Positions 21,992 to 33,800 of a stretch of DNA of 64,000 bases are shown in pieces. The DNA lies in contig CM058236.1 in assembly GCA_030180135.1 (NCBI GenBank), positions 61,345,728 to 61,409,727 on the forward strand, written 5' to 3'. Source of the stretch: Orychophragmus violaceus. Taxonomy: Eukaryota; Streptophyta; Magnoliopsida; Brassicales; Brassicaceae. Within the stretch, counting starts at the first letter, position 1; the number at the start of each line of letters is the position of its first letter. The notes beneath the pieces were generated by a model. That model made no database searches, had not been told where the DNA came from, and saw only the letters and a program-made list of their open reading frames with translations. The position numbers were made by a program, and so were the translations under genes.

Positions 21992-23676
21992 TATTGGTTC
22001 TGTGGTTTTTCTTGTTTAGAATCATGTTTAGGATTGTTTAAAGAGGTGTTTTTGAATCAATCTACTGATAAGAGAAAACACTTAAGAAACAAGAATTAAA
22101 ACCTAAACAAACTAATGAAAATCGCAAACCAAACTATATGATTTGGTATGCGTCGGTTTGATGATGCACGGACCGATCGCTTTAGGATCGAGTCGCGTGA
22201 TCATCCGATCGCGAGACATGGATCGATCGGCCGAGTGGATCACACGGCGATCGTGTCCCGCCTGTCTCGAGCGTCGTCCCGATCGTCTCGTCCAGCTGCT
22301 GTCCCGATCGCGTGAGGCTCTTGGCCGTCCGGATCGTGTCTTGATCGCGGACGTCCCGAACGATCGGCCCGAGCTATCCCGTCCGATCGCGAGAGATGGC
22401 CCGGCTGTCTCGTCCCGATCTCACGGCCCGGCTGTCCCGTAGCGTCTCGACCATCGTCCCGTCTGGCTTCAAGTGCGGCTGGTCGATTGTGATCGAAGAA
22501 CTAGGTCACGGCCGTGAATGGTCCGTGACCAATTCGGTTCGGTTCGGTTTAAAACTTGATTAAAATTAAACGTCACGGTTTAATAAACAGACTTAAAATT
22601 TATTAAGTTCTGGTTAAACCGGGATAAGAAATCCAAAGTCGAAAATTGGATTTTGTGCCTAAACCAGTGGTTTTCTAATTTGATTTGGTTGGACCAAATA
22701 AATTGAGAAAATCCGGTTTAGTAAATAACCGGTTGACAATTGTGGTCATTGTAGTAATTAATTTTGGTTTAGACCAATTTTAATGAACCAGACCGGTTAT
22801 GTCATTTAATTGGGCAATTGGGTTATGTCTTGGACATGAACCAATTCTTGGGCCTCGGGCCAAGAAGTTAAAACAATTGGGCCAATTATTTGAGTCTTTT
22901 CATCAGATTAATTTAAAATTTATTTTATAAAATAATAATATAAATCGATTTTAAATTAAAGTTTCCGAAATTTTGAAATTAGAAAGTTTCTTAAAATAGA
23001 AGTTTCTAGATTTGCATGTTTTGGATTTTAAGAAATTTCTAAAGTTAGAAAGTTTCCGGTTTTAGAAAGTTTCCAATTTTAGAAAGTTTCCAAAATTAGT
23101 AGGTTTCCCAAAATGGAAAGTTTCCCAAAATAGTAATCTTCTATTTTGGGAATGAAATTTTAAAATAAACCTACAAACCTCAAATAATATCAAGCGTTGG
23201 ATGTCTTGTCCAGTCTATGTCAGCTGTCGAAGCCCATTCAATTGTATTCATGGCCTTACAGTGTGAGGGTGTCTACTTTTGCGTGGATAAGACGGTTTGT
23301 GATTCACAAATGTCATTGGGAGTCCCAGACATTAATGATTACATGACTGTATAGTCTGGTTTTCTTGACTGGGCCATCGGGAGTCCCGGGCCTTGAGACA
23401 TCAGAGTGGATTGGGCCTCGGGCCCAGATTCACAACCAAGAGTTATATCACGGATATAATTAGCCGACATAGGGCTTACCGATATAAGCTAAGGTTGGGT
23501 GATGGCCAGTGGCCCACTTTGATCTTAGTTATATGTGGATCTTGGAATCATTATATTCTATTGAGGGTAACTTATGTTATTGAATATAATGCGTGATTAA
23601 TCATATTAAGTATAATATAAGATTAATCATATTGAACATATTAACTAATAACCTTTTTATCTTATATATTTCAGCT
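21992..23676 (+). other. Long untranslated leader of Copia unit 1
   Basis: About 1.7 kb between primer site and gag. It has three parts: a GC-rich, GATCG/CGATCG-dense block (about 22180-22450); a block of repeated AGAAAGTTTCC-like motifs (22981-23135, about six copies); and a final stretch ending in a splice-acceptor-like TATATTTCAG just before gag ATG 23677. It contains several short upstream ATGs. The unit 2 counterpart is 29152-30836. Confidence 0.7.
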
Positions 23677-26600
23677 ATGACTACTACAAGCACTCAAAAC
23701 ACATTCTCAATCCGGTCTGTTCTCGAGAAAGAGAAGCTGACTGGAACGAACTTCCTGACGTGGTCAAGGAACTTGAGGCTGGTCCTCAAGCAGGAGAAGA
23801 AGGATTATGTCCTTCGTGATCCCCTCCCCGAGAGGCCTCCTGCCAATGCCGCCAGGACTCTGCATAATGCTTGGGAAAAGCATTCGTCATATGAAAATGA
23901 TGTCTATTGCCTGATGTTGGCGACAATGACTGCTGAGCTGCAAATGCAGTTCGAGAGTGTATTGTCACCCATCGAGATAATGGCAAGCCTGAAATCGCTT
24001 TTTCAGGAGCAAGCAAGGACTGAGAGGTTTCAAACAGTTAAGAACCTCTAAGACTGTAAGTTGGCTGCAAATGCGACAGTGAGTCCTCATGTCTTGAAGA
24101 TGATGGGTTATCTCGATCATCTTCAGAAACTCGACTGCCCTATCAGCCAGGAACTTGCCTGCGACATCGTTCTGCAGTCTTTACCTGCAAGCTATGATCA
24201 GTTCATCCTGAACTTCAATATGCATGGCTTGAGTAAGACATTGCCTGAGCTTCACGGAATGCTCAAGACTGCAGAGCCCAATTTGAGGAAAACTGCTAAG
24301 GACCCTAATGTGCTTATGGTGCAAAAGGGCAAGGACTTTAAGAAATCCTCTGCTAAGGATAAGGGAAAGGCTAAGGCTGTCCAAGTCTCGGACAAGGACA
24401 CGCCAAAGCCCAAGCCCAAGTCTAAGGCTGGGCCTACTGACATCTGCAGGTTCTGTAAAGAACCAGGGCATTGGAGGAGAGAATGTAAGAAATTCCAAGA
24501 AGGTCTAAAGGAATTGAAGAAGAAGACTCTCGAGACTTTTTCATCAGGTATTTTTGTTATAGAAGTTAATACAACTACTTCTGATAATACCTCATGGGTT
24601 ATGGATACTGGTTGTGGGGCTCATATTTGTACTAATATGCAGGCACTCAGCAACAGTAGGAGGCTGAAGCAAGGACAAGTGGAGCTACGAGTTGGGAATG
24701 GAGCGAAAGTTCCTGCACTAGCTGTAGGCACATACTTGTTGTCTTTACCTTCGGGATTGGTTTTAGAACTCAATAATTGTTATTTTGTACCTGCGATAAG
24801 CAGAAATATTATTTCAATTTCTTTGTTGGATTTGGAAGGTTATGATTTTTCAGTTAAGAATAAATTATGTTCCTGCAATCGCAACAATTTGTTCTATGGT
24901 TGTGCCCCTCTTACGAATGGGCTTTACATACTCGATCAATCCGCGCCAATTTATAACATTAATACCAAACGGTTCAAACCTAATGAGGAGAACCGAACGT
25001 TTCTATGGCATTGTCGTTTATGGCACATCAGCGAGAAACGCATCAAGAGGCTCCATTCGAATGGACTTCTTGGCTCATTTGACTTTGAGTCATGTGAGAA
25101 ATACGAATCCTGCATGATGGGCAAAATGACACGGGCCCCATTTAATAAACCTAACGAGAGGGCCAGTGACTTATTGGGCCTGATACACACTGATGTGTGT
25201 GGCCCAATGTCCACAAATGCAAGAGGAAACTATCAGTACTTCATTACCTTCACTGATGATTTCAGTAGGTATGGATATGTTTATTTAATGAAACATAAGT
25301 CTGAATCTTTTGAGAAGTTCAGAGAATTCCAAAATGAAGTACAGAACCAACTTGGCAAAAGCATTAAGGCTCTTCGGTCCGACCGAGGAGGAGAATACTT
25401 AAGCCAAGAATTCAGTGATCATCTAAGAGAGTGTGGGATCGTGTCCCAACTCACTCCTCCTGGAACACCTCAATGGAATGGTGTGTCTGAGAGGAGAAAT
25501 CAGACCTTATTGGATATGGTTCGATCTATGATGAGTCACACAGACCTTCCAATATCCCTTTGGGGATATGCTCTGCTAACAGCAGTGTTCACTCTAAATA
25601 GAGCGCCATCGAAAGCAGTAGCAAAGACACCATATGAATTATGGACTGGAGTGGCTCCAGTGTTGTCTTACCTCAGAATTTGGGGTTGTGAAGCCTATGT
25701 CAAGAGATTGATCTCAGACAAGCTTACACCAAAGTCTGATAAATGCTACTTCATTGGTTATCCGAAGGAAACCAAGGCTTATTACTTCTATCTACGTTCC
25801 GAGAACAAGATCTTTGTTGCCCGGGATTGTAACTTTCTTGAGAGGGAGTTTCTCTCTAAGAAAGACAGTGGGAGTAAGGTACTGCTTGAAGAAATTCAAG
25901 ATGAACAGGATACTGCTCAACCTAATGAGGAAGAGCAGCAGGAGGACCTACAAGAAATTGTAGAGCCTGAACCTGTAGTACCTGAAGTTCGAAGATCCGG
26001 GAGGATCCGTCACGAACCCGAGAGATATCAAGGATTCCTCGTGACTAACTGTCATGATCTTCTGATCATTGATGGTGATGAACCATCGAACTTCAATCAA
26101 GCCATGATGGGCCCAGATTCCTCGAAGTGGCGCAAGGCCACTGATTCCGAAATGGACTCCATGTCGGTCAACCAAGTGTTTTCGTTGGTTGACTTACCCG
26201 CTGGTGTAAAAGCCATCGAGTGCAAATGGATCTTCAAGAAGAAGATTGACGTGGATGGAAATGTCCAGATTTATAAAGCCAGGTTGGTGGTAAAAGGTTT
26301 CAGACAAGTTCACGGTGTGGATTACGATGAAACCTATTCCCCAGTGGCTATGATGAAATCTATTCGGATTCTACTAGCAACTGCAGCTTTTCATGATTAT
26401 GAAATTTGGCAGATGGACGTGAAAACCGCCTTCCTGAATGGAATTCTGGAAGAGGATTTGTATATGACACAACCTGACGGTTACATAGATCCAAAGAATG
26501 CTGGGAAAGTATGCAAGCTTCATAAATCCATTTATGGATTGAAGCAAGCATCGAGGAGCTGGAATCTTCGTTTTGATGAAGCGATCAAGCAATTTGACTT

Positions 26601-27654
26601 CATCAGAAACGAAGAAGAACAATGCGTGTATAAGAAAACTAGTGGGAGCAAGATAGTATTTCTTATTCTGTATGTTGATGACATACTGCTTCTCGGAAAC
26701 GACGTTCCAATGCTGAAGTCGGTAAAGGACTGGCTTGGAAGTTGTTTTTCCATGAAAGACATGGGTGAAGCCGCATACGTTCTTGGAATCAGGATCTACC
26801 GGGATAGATCTAGAAGGCTGATAGGCTTGTGTCAAGATTCATACATTGACAAAGTCCTACAAAGATTCAGCATGAAAGATTCCAAGAAGGGCTTCACGCC
26901 AATGGTACATGGCACAACGCTAAGCAAGAAGCAGAGCCCTACGACGGCTGCTGAGCTTGAGCGCATGAAGAATATTCCTTATGCATCTGCAATAGGATCT
27001 ATCATGTATGCCATGATCTGTACTCGTCCTGATGTTGCTTATGCATTGAGCATGACGAGTAGATACCAGTCAAATCCAGGTGAAAACCATTGGATTGCCG
27101 TCAAGAACATCCTGAAGTATCTAAGACATACAAAGGACAAGTTCTTGGTATACGGTGGAAGTGATGTGCTTAAAGTCAGTGGATTCACAGACGCAAGTTT
27201 CCAGACAGACCAAGATGATTTCCGGTCACAGTCCGGTTATATCTTTTGTCTGAATGGCGGTGCAATCAGTTGGAGAAGATCCAAGCAAGACACCGTTGCT
27301 GATTCCACTACAGAAGCTGAATATATCGCCGCTTCAGAAGCTGCGAAGGAAGCTGTTTGGATACGAAAGTTCATTATTGAACTAGGTGTGATACCAAATG
27401 CGGCTGAGCCTCTAGCACTGTTTTGTGATAACAATGGTGCTATTGCTCAGGCAAAGGAACCAAGATCACACCAGAAATCCAAGCATGTTCTAAGAAGATT
27501 TCACTTGATACGTGACATCATTAATAGAAAGGAAGTCAAGATCAGCCGAGTTCAGACAGATGATAACGTCGCTGATCCGTTGACAAAGCCACTCCCAAGA
27601 CCTAAGCTCGAGTTCCTGACTGAAGCTGTAGGCATTAGAAACATTGAAATGTAA
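23677..27654 (+). pseudogene. Copia gag-pol polyprotein, unit 1, one nonsense codon
   Basis: Same architecture as the open unit 2 copy, but TTA is TAA at 24049-24051 (codon 125 of gag), and nothing else breaks the frame. Domain order beyond the stop is complete: zinc knuckle CRFCKEPGHWRREC, protease MDTGCGAHIC, integrase, RT with LYVDDILLLGN, RNase H with STTEAEYIAASEA. Because the stop falls early in gag, no full product is expected. It also differs at several residues from unit 2 (for example RRSK versus RSSK near the RNase H). Confidence 0.94.
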
Positions 27655-28502
27655 TCTAAATTTGAGTGGGAGTTTGAGGGCTTTATTTAGTTATTTGATC
27701 TGTTCTTGTAAAACATTTTATGTTTAATGAAATTATTATTTCAAGATTATTTTAACTGTGATGAAATAATCGTTCCAAAGTGATATGAACCATTTTATAG
27801 GTCATCGAAGTAAGTGACTTGATCTAGAGTTATCAAAGTCATTTAGCTTGATCATGAGACCCTATATTTGATAGATGGATCATATCATCATGTCCCTAGT
27901 CGAAGGTTGTTGAAATTGGAACACCAACAACCGTGTGAGACTAGATTGGTATGTGACTTATGACAAAGTCTCAGTGTGTCATAGATGTGCGGCATCAAAG
28001 TCAGTACATAGGTGTATGTAGGGCACATACGACCGGACAAGACCCGATTATAAGAACTCTTCAGGATATTTATATCTGTGTCATAAGAGATTCTTACTAC
28101 GACTATAGAGTATAGTCCTTAGACCTGAGTTCGCATGCATGTGACTGCACATGAACTAATGCGCTTTGATCATTGTCTAATGCTGTCGTTAAGCGATAGT
28201 TATAAGGACCTTGTTTGGGTGTATTATGAAATGAGTAGTTTACAGTGATGGAACAAGACGGGATTTGTCCCTCCAATATAAATGGAGTGAATATCTCTAG
28301 GCCAATCGGAGATTTGAATACTGGAAAATGCATGGCCATGCTCAAACGGACTGTCCCGAGTCGTTTGGATTGTCAGTATCAAATCAGAGTCCGATGAACA
28401 AGATTAGGTTTTATAAGGATGACACTCATCTTGCCTTATGACTAATCGAGATATTGAGACAAAAGGATTATGAATACAGAGATTCCAGTACAAGTGGGAG
28501 AT
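27655..28502 (+). other. 3' internal untranslated region, Copia unit 1
   Basis: 848 bp between the polyprotein stop and LTR 2, long for Copia. It ends in the polypurine tract AAGTGGGAGAT adjoining LTR 2. A second purine-rich tract, GAGTGGGAGTTTGAGGG, lies just after the stop (about 27664-27680) and could be a central or ancestral polypurine tract. No ORF of note. The same region recurs at 34815-35662. Confidence 0.7.
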
Positions 28503-29138
28503 TGTTGGAATTGTGTCCAGTAATCTCGGTACTGTCTCTAGAAAGTAAGAGTATGTCAATGATCAGACATAAGTCATATAATACTGGGGGTCATGATGGC
28601 TTGCTAGAGTCCGCTCATGATCTATAAGTCTTGGACTTATTGCCTTTATTATATGATCCCATATGGGTCACACGCCTAAGCTAACAGGAAAATGTGTTGG
28701 AACGGCTTAGCAGAAGTACGGTAAAAGTGCCAGGCATTTGTCGTACTTAGAGAGAGATTAATGGGTCTGATTAAATCTAAGGGATTTAATCAGATTGGTA
28801 TTTGGGCCCAAAAGCCCAAAAGGAACTAGACAAGTTTTATAAATAAAACTTAAGTCTGAGTCCCTAAAACCCTAGCCCCTCTGCGATTTCTCTCTCTCTC
28901 CTGCGGCCTCCCCAGCTCGGTCTAGCAGCCTTCTTCCTGCTTGGTGTGCGTGTGTGAGCCTTTGGAGGATCCATCCCTTGGTGGTTCTGCTGATCTCTGA
29001 CCATACCTTCCCTTTCCGCTGCATAAACAGGTATAAGGTGAGATCCATTATGTTTCTAAATAAGAGAACCTAGATCTGCATGTTTAGTAGGATGAATCAA
29101 TCTGGGAATTGAATCAGGAAACACTAAACATTCCTTCA
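28503..29138 (+). repeat. Copia array LTR 2 (shared middle LTR)
   Basis: Identical by eye to LTRs 1 and 3. It serves both as 3' LTR of unit 1 and 5' LTR of unit 2, and is followed by a primer site (29140-29151). No target duplication flanks it. Confidence 0.95.
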
Positions 29139-29151
29139 GTGGTATCAGAGC

Positions 29152-30836
29152 TATTGGTTCTGTGGTTTTTCTTGTTTAGAATCATGTTTAGGATTGTTTA
29201 AAGAGGTGTTTTTGAATCAATCTACTGATAAGAGAAAACACTTAAGAAACAAGAATTAAAACCTAAACAAACTAATGAAAATCGCAAACCAAACTATATG
29301 ATTTGGTATGCGTCGGTTTGATGATGCACGGACCGATCGCTTTAGGATCGAGTCGCGTGATCATCCGATCGCGAGACATGGATCGATCGGCCAAGTGGAT
29401 CACACGGCGATCGTGTCCCGCCTGTCTCGAGCGTCGTCCCGATCGTCTCGTCCAGCTGCTGTCCCGATCGCGTGAGGCTCTTGGCCGTCCGGATCGTGTC
29501 TTGCTCGCGGACGTCCCGAACGATCGGCCCGAGCTATCCCGTCCGATCGCGAGAGATGGCCCGGCTGTCTCGTCCCGATCTCACGGCCCGGCTGTCCCGT
29601 AGCGTCTCGACCATCGTCCCGTCTGGCTTCAAGTGCGGCTGGTCGATTGTGATCGAAGAACTAGGTCACGGCCGTGAATGGTCCGTGACCAATTCGGTTC
29701 GGTTCGGTTTAAAACTTGATTAAAATTAAACGTCACGGTTTAATAAACAGACTTAAAATTTATTAAGTTCTGGTTAAACCGGGATAAGAAATCCAAAGTC
29801 GAAAATTGGATTTTGTGCCTAAACCAGTGGTTTTCTAATTTGATTTGGTTGGACCAAATAAATTGAGAAAATCCGGTTTAGTAAATAACCGGTTGACAAT
29901 TGTGGTCATTGTAGTAATTAATTTTGGTTTAGACCAATTTTAATGAACCAGACCGGTTATGTCATTTAATTGGGCAATTGGGTTATGTCTTGGACATGAA
30001 CCAATTCTTGGGCCTCGGGCCAAGAAGTTAAAACAATTGGGCCAATTATTTGAGTCTTTTCATCAGATTAATTTAAAATTTATTTTATAAAATAATAATA
30101 TAAATCGATTTTAAATTAAAGTTTCCGAAATTTTGAAATTAGAAAGTTTCTTAAAATAGAAGTTTCTAGATTTGCATGTTTTGGATTTTAAGAAATTTCT
30201 AAAGTTAGAAAGTTTCCGGTTTTAGAAAGTTTCCAATTTTAGAAAGTTTCCAAAATTAGTAGGTTTCCCAAAATGGAAAGTTTCCCAAAATAGTAATCTT
30301 CTATTTTGGGAATGAAATTTTAAAATAAACCTACAAACCTCAAATAATATTAAGCGTTGGATGTCTTGTCCAGTCTATGTCAGCTGTCGAAGCCCATTCA
30401 ATTGTATTCATGGCCTTACAGTGTGAGGGTGTCTACTTTTGCGTGGATAAGACGGTTTGTGATTCACAAATGTCATTGGGAGTCCCAGACATTAATGATT
30501 ACATGACTGTATAGTCTGGTTTTCTTGACTGGGCCATCGGGAGTCCCGGGCCTTGAGACATCAGAGTGGATTGGGCCTCGGGCCCAGATTCACAACCAAG
30601 AGTTATATCACGGATATAATTAGCCGACATAGGGCTTACCGATATAAGCTAAGGTTGGGTGATGGCCAGTGGCCCACTTTGATCTTAGTTATATGTGGAT
30701 CTTGGAATCATTATATTCTATTGAGGGTAACTTATGTTATTGAATATAATGCGTGATTAATCATATTAAGTATAATATAAGATTAATCATATTGAACATA
30801 TTAACTAATAACCTTTTTATCTTATATATTTCAGCT
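29152..30836 (+). other. Long untranslated leader of Copia unit 2
   Basis: Same structure as the unit 1 leader: GATCG-dense block (about 29340-29610), AGAAAGTTTCC-type repeats (30141-30295), acceptor-like TATATTTCAG before gag. It differs from unit 1 at three positions that I noticed (29393, 29504, 30351). Confidence 0.7.
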
Positions 30837-33800
30837 ATGACTACTACAAGCACTCAAAACACATTCTCAATCCGGTCTGTTCTCGAGAAAGAGAAGCTGA
30901 CTGGAACGAACTTCCTGACGTGGTCAAGGAACTTGAGGCTGGTCCTCAAGCAGGAGAAGAAGGATTATGTCCTTCGTGATCCCCTCCCCGAGAGGCCTCC
31001 TGCCAATGCCGCCAGGACTCTGCATAATGCTTGGGAAAAGCATTCGTCATATGAAAATGATGTCTATTGCCTGATGTTGGCGACAATGACTGCTGAGCTG
31101 CAAATGCAGTTCGAGAGTGTATTGTCACCCATCGAGATAATGGCAAGCCTGAAATCGCTTTTTCAGGAGCAAGCAAGGACTGAGAGGTTTCAAACAGTTA
31201 AGAACCTCTTAGACTGTAAGTTGGCTGCAAATGCGGCAGTGAGTCCTCATGTCTTGAAGATGATGGGTTATCTCGATCATCTTCAGAAACTCGACTGCCC
31301 TATCAGCCAGGAACTTGCCTGCGACATCGTTCTGCAGTCTTTACCTGCAAGCTATGATCAGTTCATCCTGAACTTCAATATGCATGGCTTGAGTAAGACA
31401 TTGCCTGAGCTTCACGGAATGCTCAAGACTGCAGAGCCCAATTTGAGGAAAACTGCTAAGGACCCTAATGTGCTTATGGTGCAAAAGGGCAAGGACTTTA
31501 AGAAATCCTCTGCTAAGGATAAGGGAAAGGCTAAGGCTGTCCAAGTCTCGGACAAGGACACGCCAAAGCCCAAGCCCAAGTCTAAGGCTGGGCCTACTGA
31601 CATCTGCAGGTTCTGTAAAGAACCAGGGCATTGGAGGAGAGAATGTAAGAAATTCCAAGAAGGTCTAAAGGAATTGAAGAAGAAGACTCTCGAGACTTCT
31701 TCATCAGGTATTTTTGTTATAGAAGTTAATACAACTACTTCTGATAATACCTCATGGGTTATGGATACTGGTTGTGGGGCTCATATTTGTACTAATATGC
31801 AGGCACTCAGCAACAGTAGGAGGCTGAAGCAAGGACAAGTGGAGCTACGAGTTGGGAATGGAGCGAAAGTTCCTGCACTAGCTGTAGGCACATACTTGTT
31901 GTCTTTACCTTCGGGATTGGTTTTAGAACTCAATAATTGTTATTTTGTACCTGCGATAAGCAGAAATATTATTTCAATTTCTTTGTTGGATTTGGAAGGT
32001 TATGATTTTTCAGTTAAGAATAAATTATGTTCCTGCAATCGCAACAATTTGTTCTATGGTTGTGCCCCTCTTACGAATGGGCTTTACATACTCGGTCAAT
32101 CCGCGCCAATTTATAACATTAATACCAAACGGTTCAAACCTAATGAGGAGAACCGAACGTTTCTATGGCATTGTCGTTTATGGCACATCAGCGAGAAACG
32201 CATCAAGAGGCTCCATTCGAATGGACTTCTTGGCTCATTTGACTTTGAGTCATGTGAGAAATACGAATCCTGCATGATGGGCAAAATGACACGGGCCCCC
32301 TTTAATAAACCTAACGAGAGGGCCAGTGACTTATTGGGCCTGATACACACTGATGTGTGTGGCCCAATGTCCACAAATGCAAGAGGAAACTATCAGTACT
32401 TCATTACCTTCACTGATGATTTCAGTAGGTATGGATATGTTTATTTAATGAAACATAAGTCTGAATCTTTTGAGAAGTTCAGAGAATTCCAAAATGAAGT
32501 ACAGAACCAACTTGGCAAAAGCATTAAGGCTCTTCGGTCCGACCGAGGAGGAGAATACTTAAGCCAAGAATTCAGTGATCATCTAAGAGAGTGTGGGATC
32601 GTGTCCCAACTCACTCCTCCTGGAACACCTCAATGGAATGGTGTGTCTGAGAGGAGAAATCAGACCTTATTGGATATGGTTCGATCTATGATGAGTCACA
32701 CAGACCTTCCAATATCCCTTTGGGGATATGCTCTGCTAACAGCAGTGTTCACTCTAAATAGAGCGCCATCGAAAGCAGTAGCAAAGACACCATATGAATT
32801 ATGGACTGGAGTGGCTCCAGTGTTGTCTTACCTCAGAATTTGGGGTTGTGAAGCCTATGTCAAGAGATTGATCTCAGACAAGCTTACACCAAAGTCTGAT
32901 AAATGCTACTTCATTGGTTATCCGAAGGAAACCAAGGCTTATTACTTCTATCTACGTTCCGAGAACAAGATCTTTGTTGCCCGGGATTGTAACTTTCTTG
33001 AGAGGGAGTTTCTCTCTAAGAAAGACAGTGGGAGTAAGGTACTGCTTGAAGAAATTCAAGATGAACAGGATACTGCTCAACCTAATGAGGAAGAGCAGCA
33101 GGAGGACCTACAAGAAATTGTAGAGCCTGAACCTGTAGTACCTGAAGTTCGAAGATCCGGGAGGATCCGTCACGAACCCGAGAGATATCAAGGATTCCTC
33201 GTGACTAACTGTCATGATCTTCTGATCATTGATGGTGATGAACCATCGAACTTCAATCAAGCCATGATGGGCCCAGATTCCTCGAAGTGGCGCAAGGCCA
33301 CTGATTCCGAAATGGACTCCATGTCGGTCAACCAAGTGTTTTCGTTGGTTGACTTACCCGCTGGTGTAAAAGCCATCGAGTGCAAATGGATCTTCAAGAA
33401 GAAGATTGACGTGGATGGAAATGTCCAGATTTATAAAGCCAGGTTGGTGGTAAAAGGTTTCAGACAAGTTCACGGTGTGGATTACGATGAAACCTATTCC
33501 CCAGTGGCTATGATGAAATCTATTCGGATTCTACTAGCAACTGCAGCTTTTCATGATTATGAAATTTGGCAGATGGACGTGAAAACCGCCTTCCTGAATG
33601 GAATTCTGGAAGAGGATTTGTATATGACACAACCTGACGGTTACATAGATCCAAAGAATGCTGGGAAAGTATGCAAGCTTCATAAATCCATTTATGGATT
33701 GAAGCAAGCATCGAGGAGCTGGAATCTTCGTTTTGATGAAGCGATCAAGCAATTTGACTTCATCAGAAACGAAGAAGAACAATGCGTGTATAAGAAAACT

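Noticed and set aside
22143..22442. 99-codon ORF in the Copia leader, repeated at 29303-29602
   Set aside because: It is a by-product of the GATCG-dense, stop-poor GC block; composition is Arg-rich and no domain is recognisable. Both copies exist because the units are duplicates.
22981..23135. Heat-shock elements (GAAnnTTC) in the Copia leader
   Set aside because: The repeats read GAA-AGT-TTC, with three bases between the half-sites instead of two, so they do not fit the consensus.
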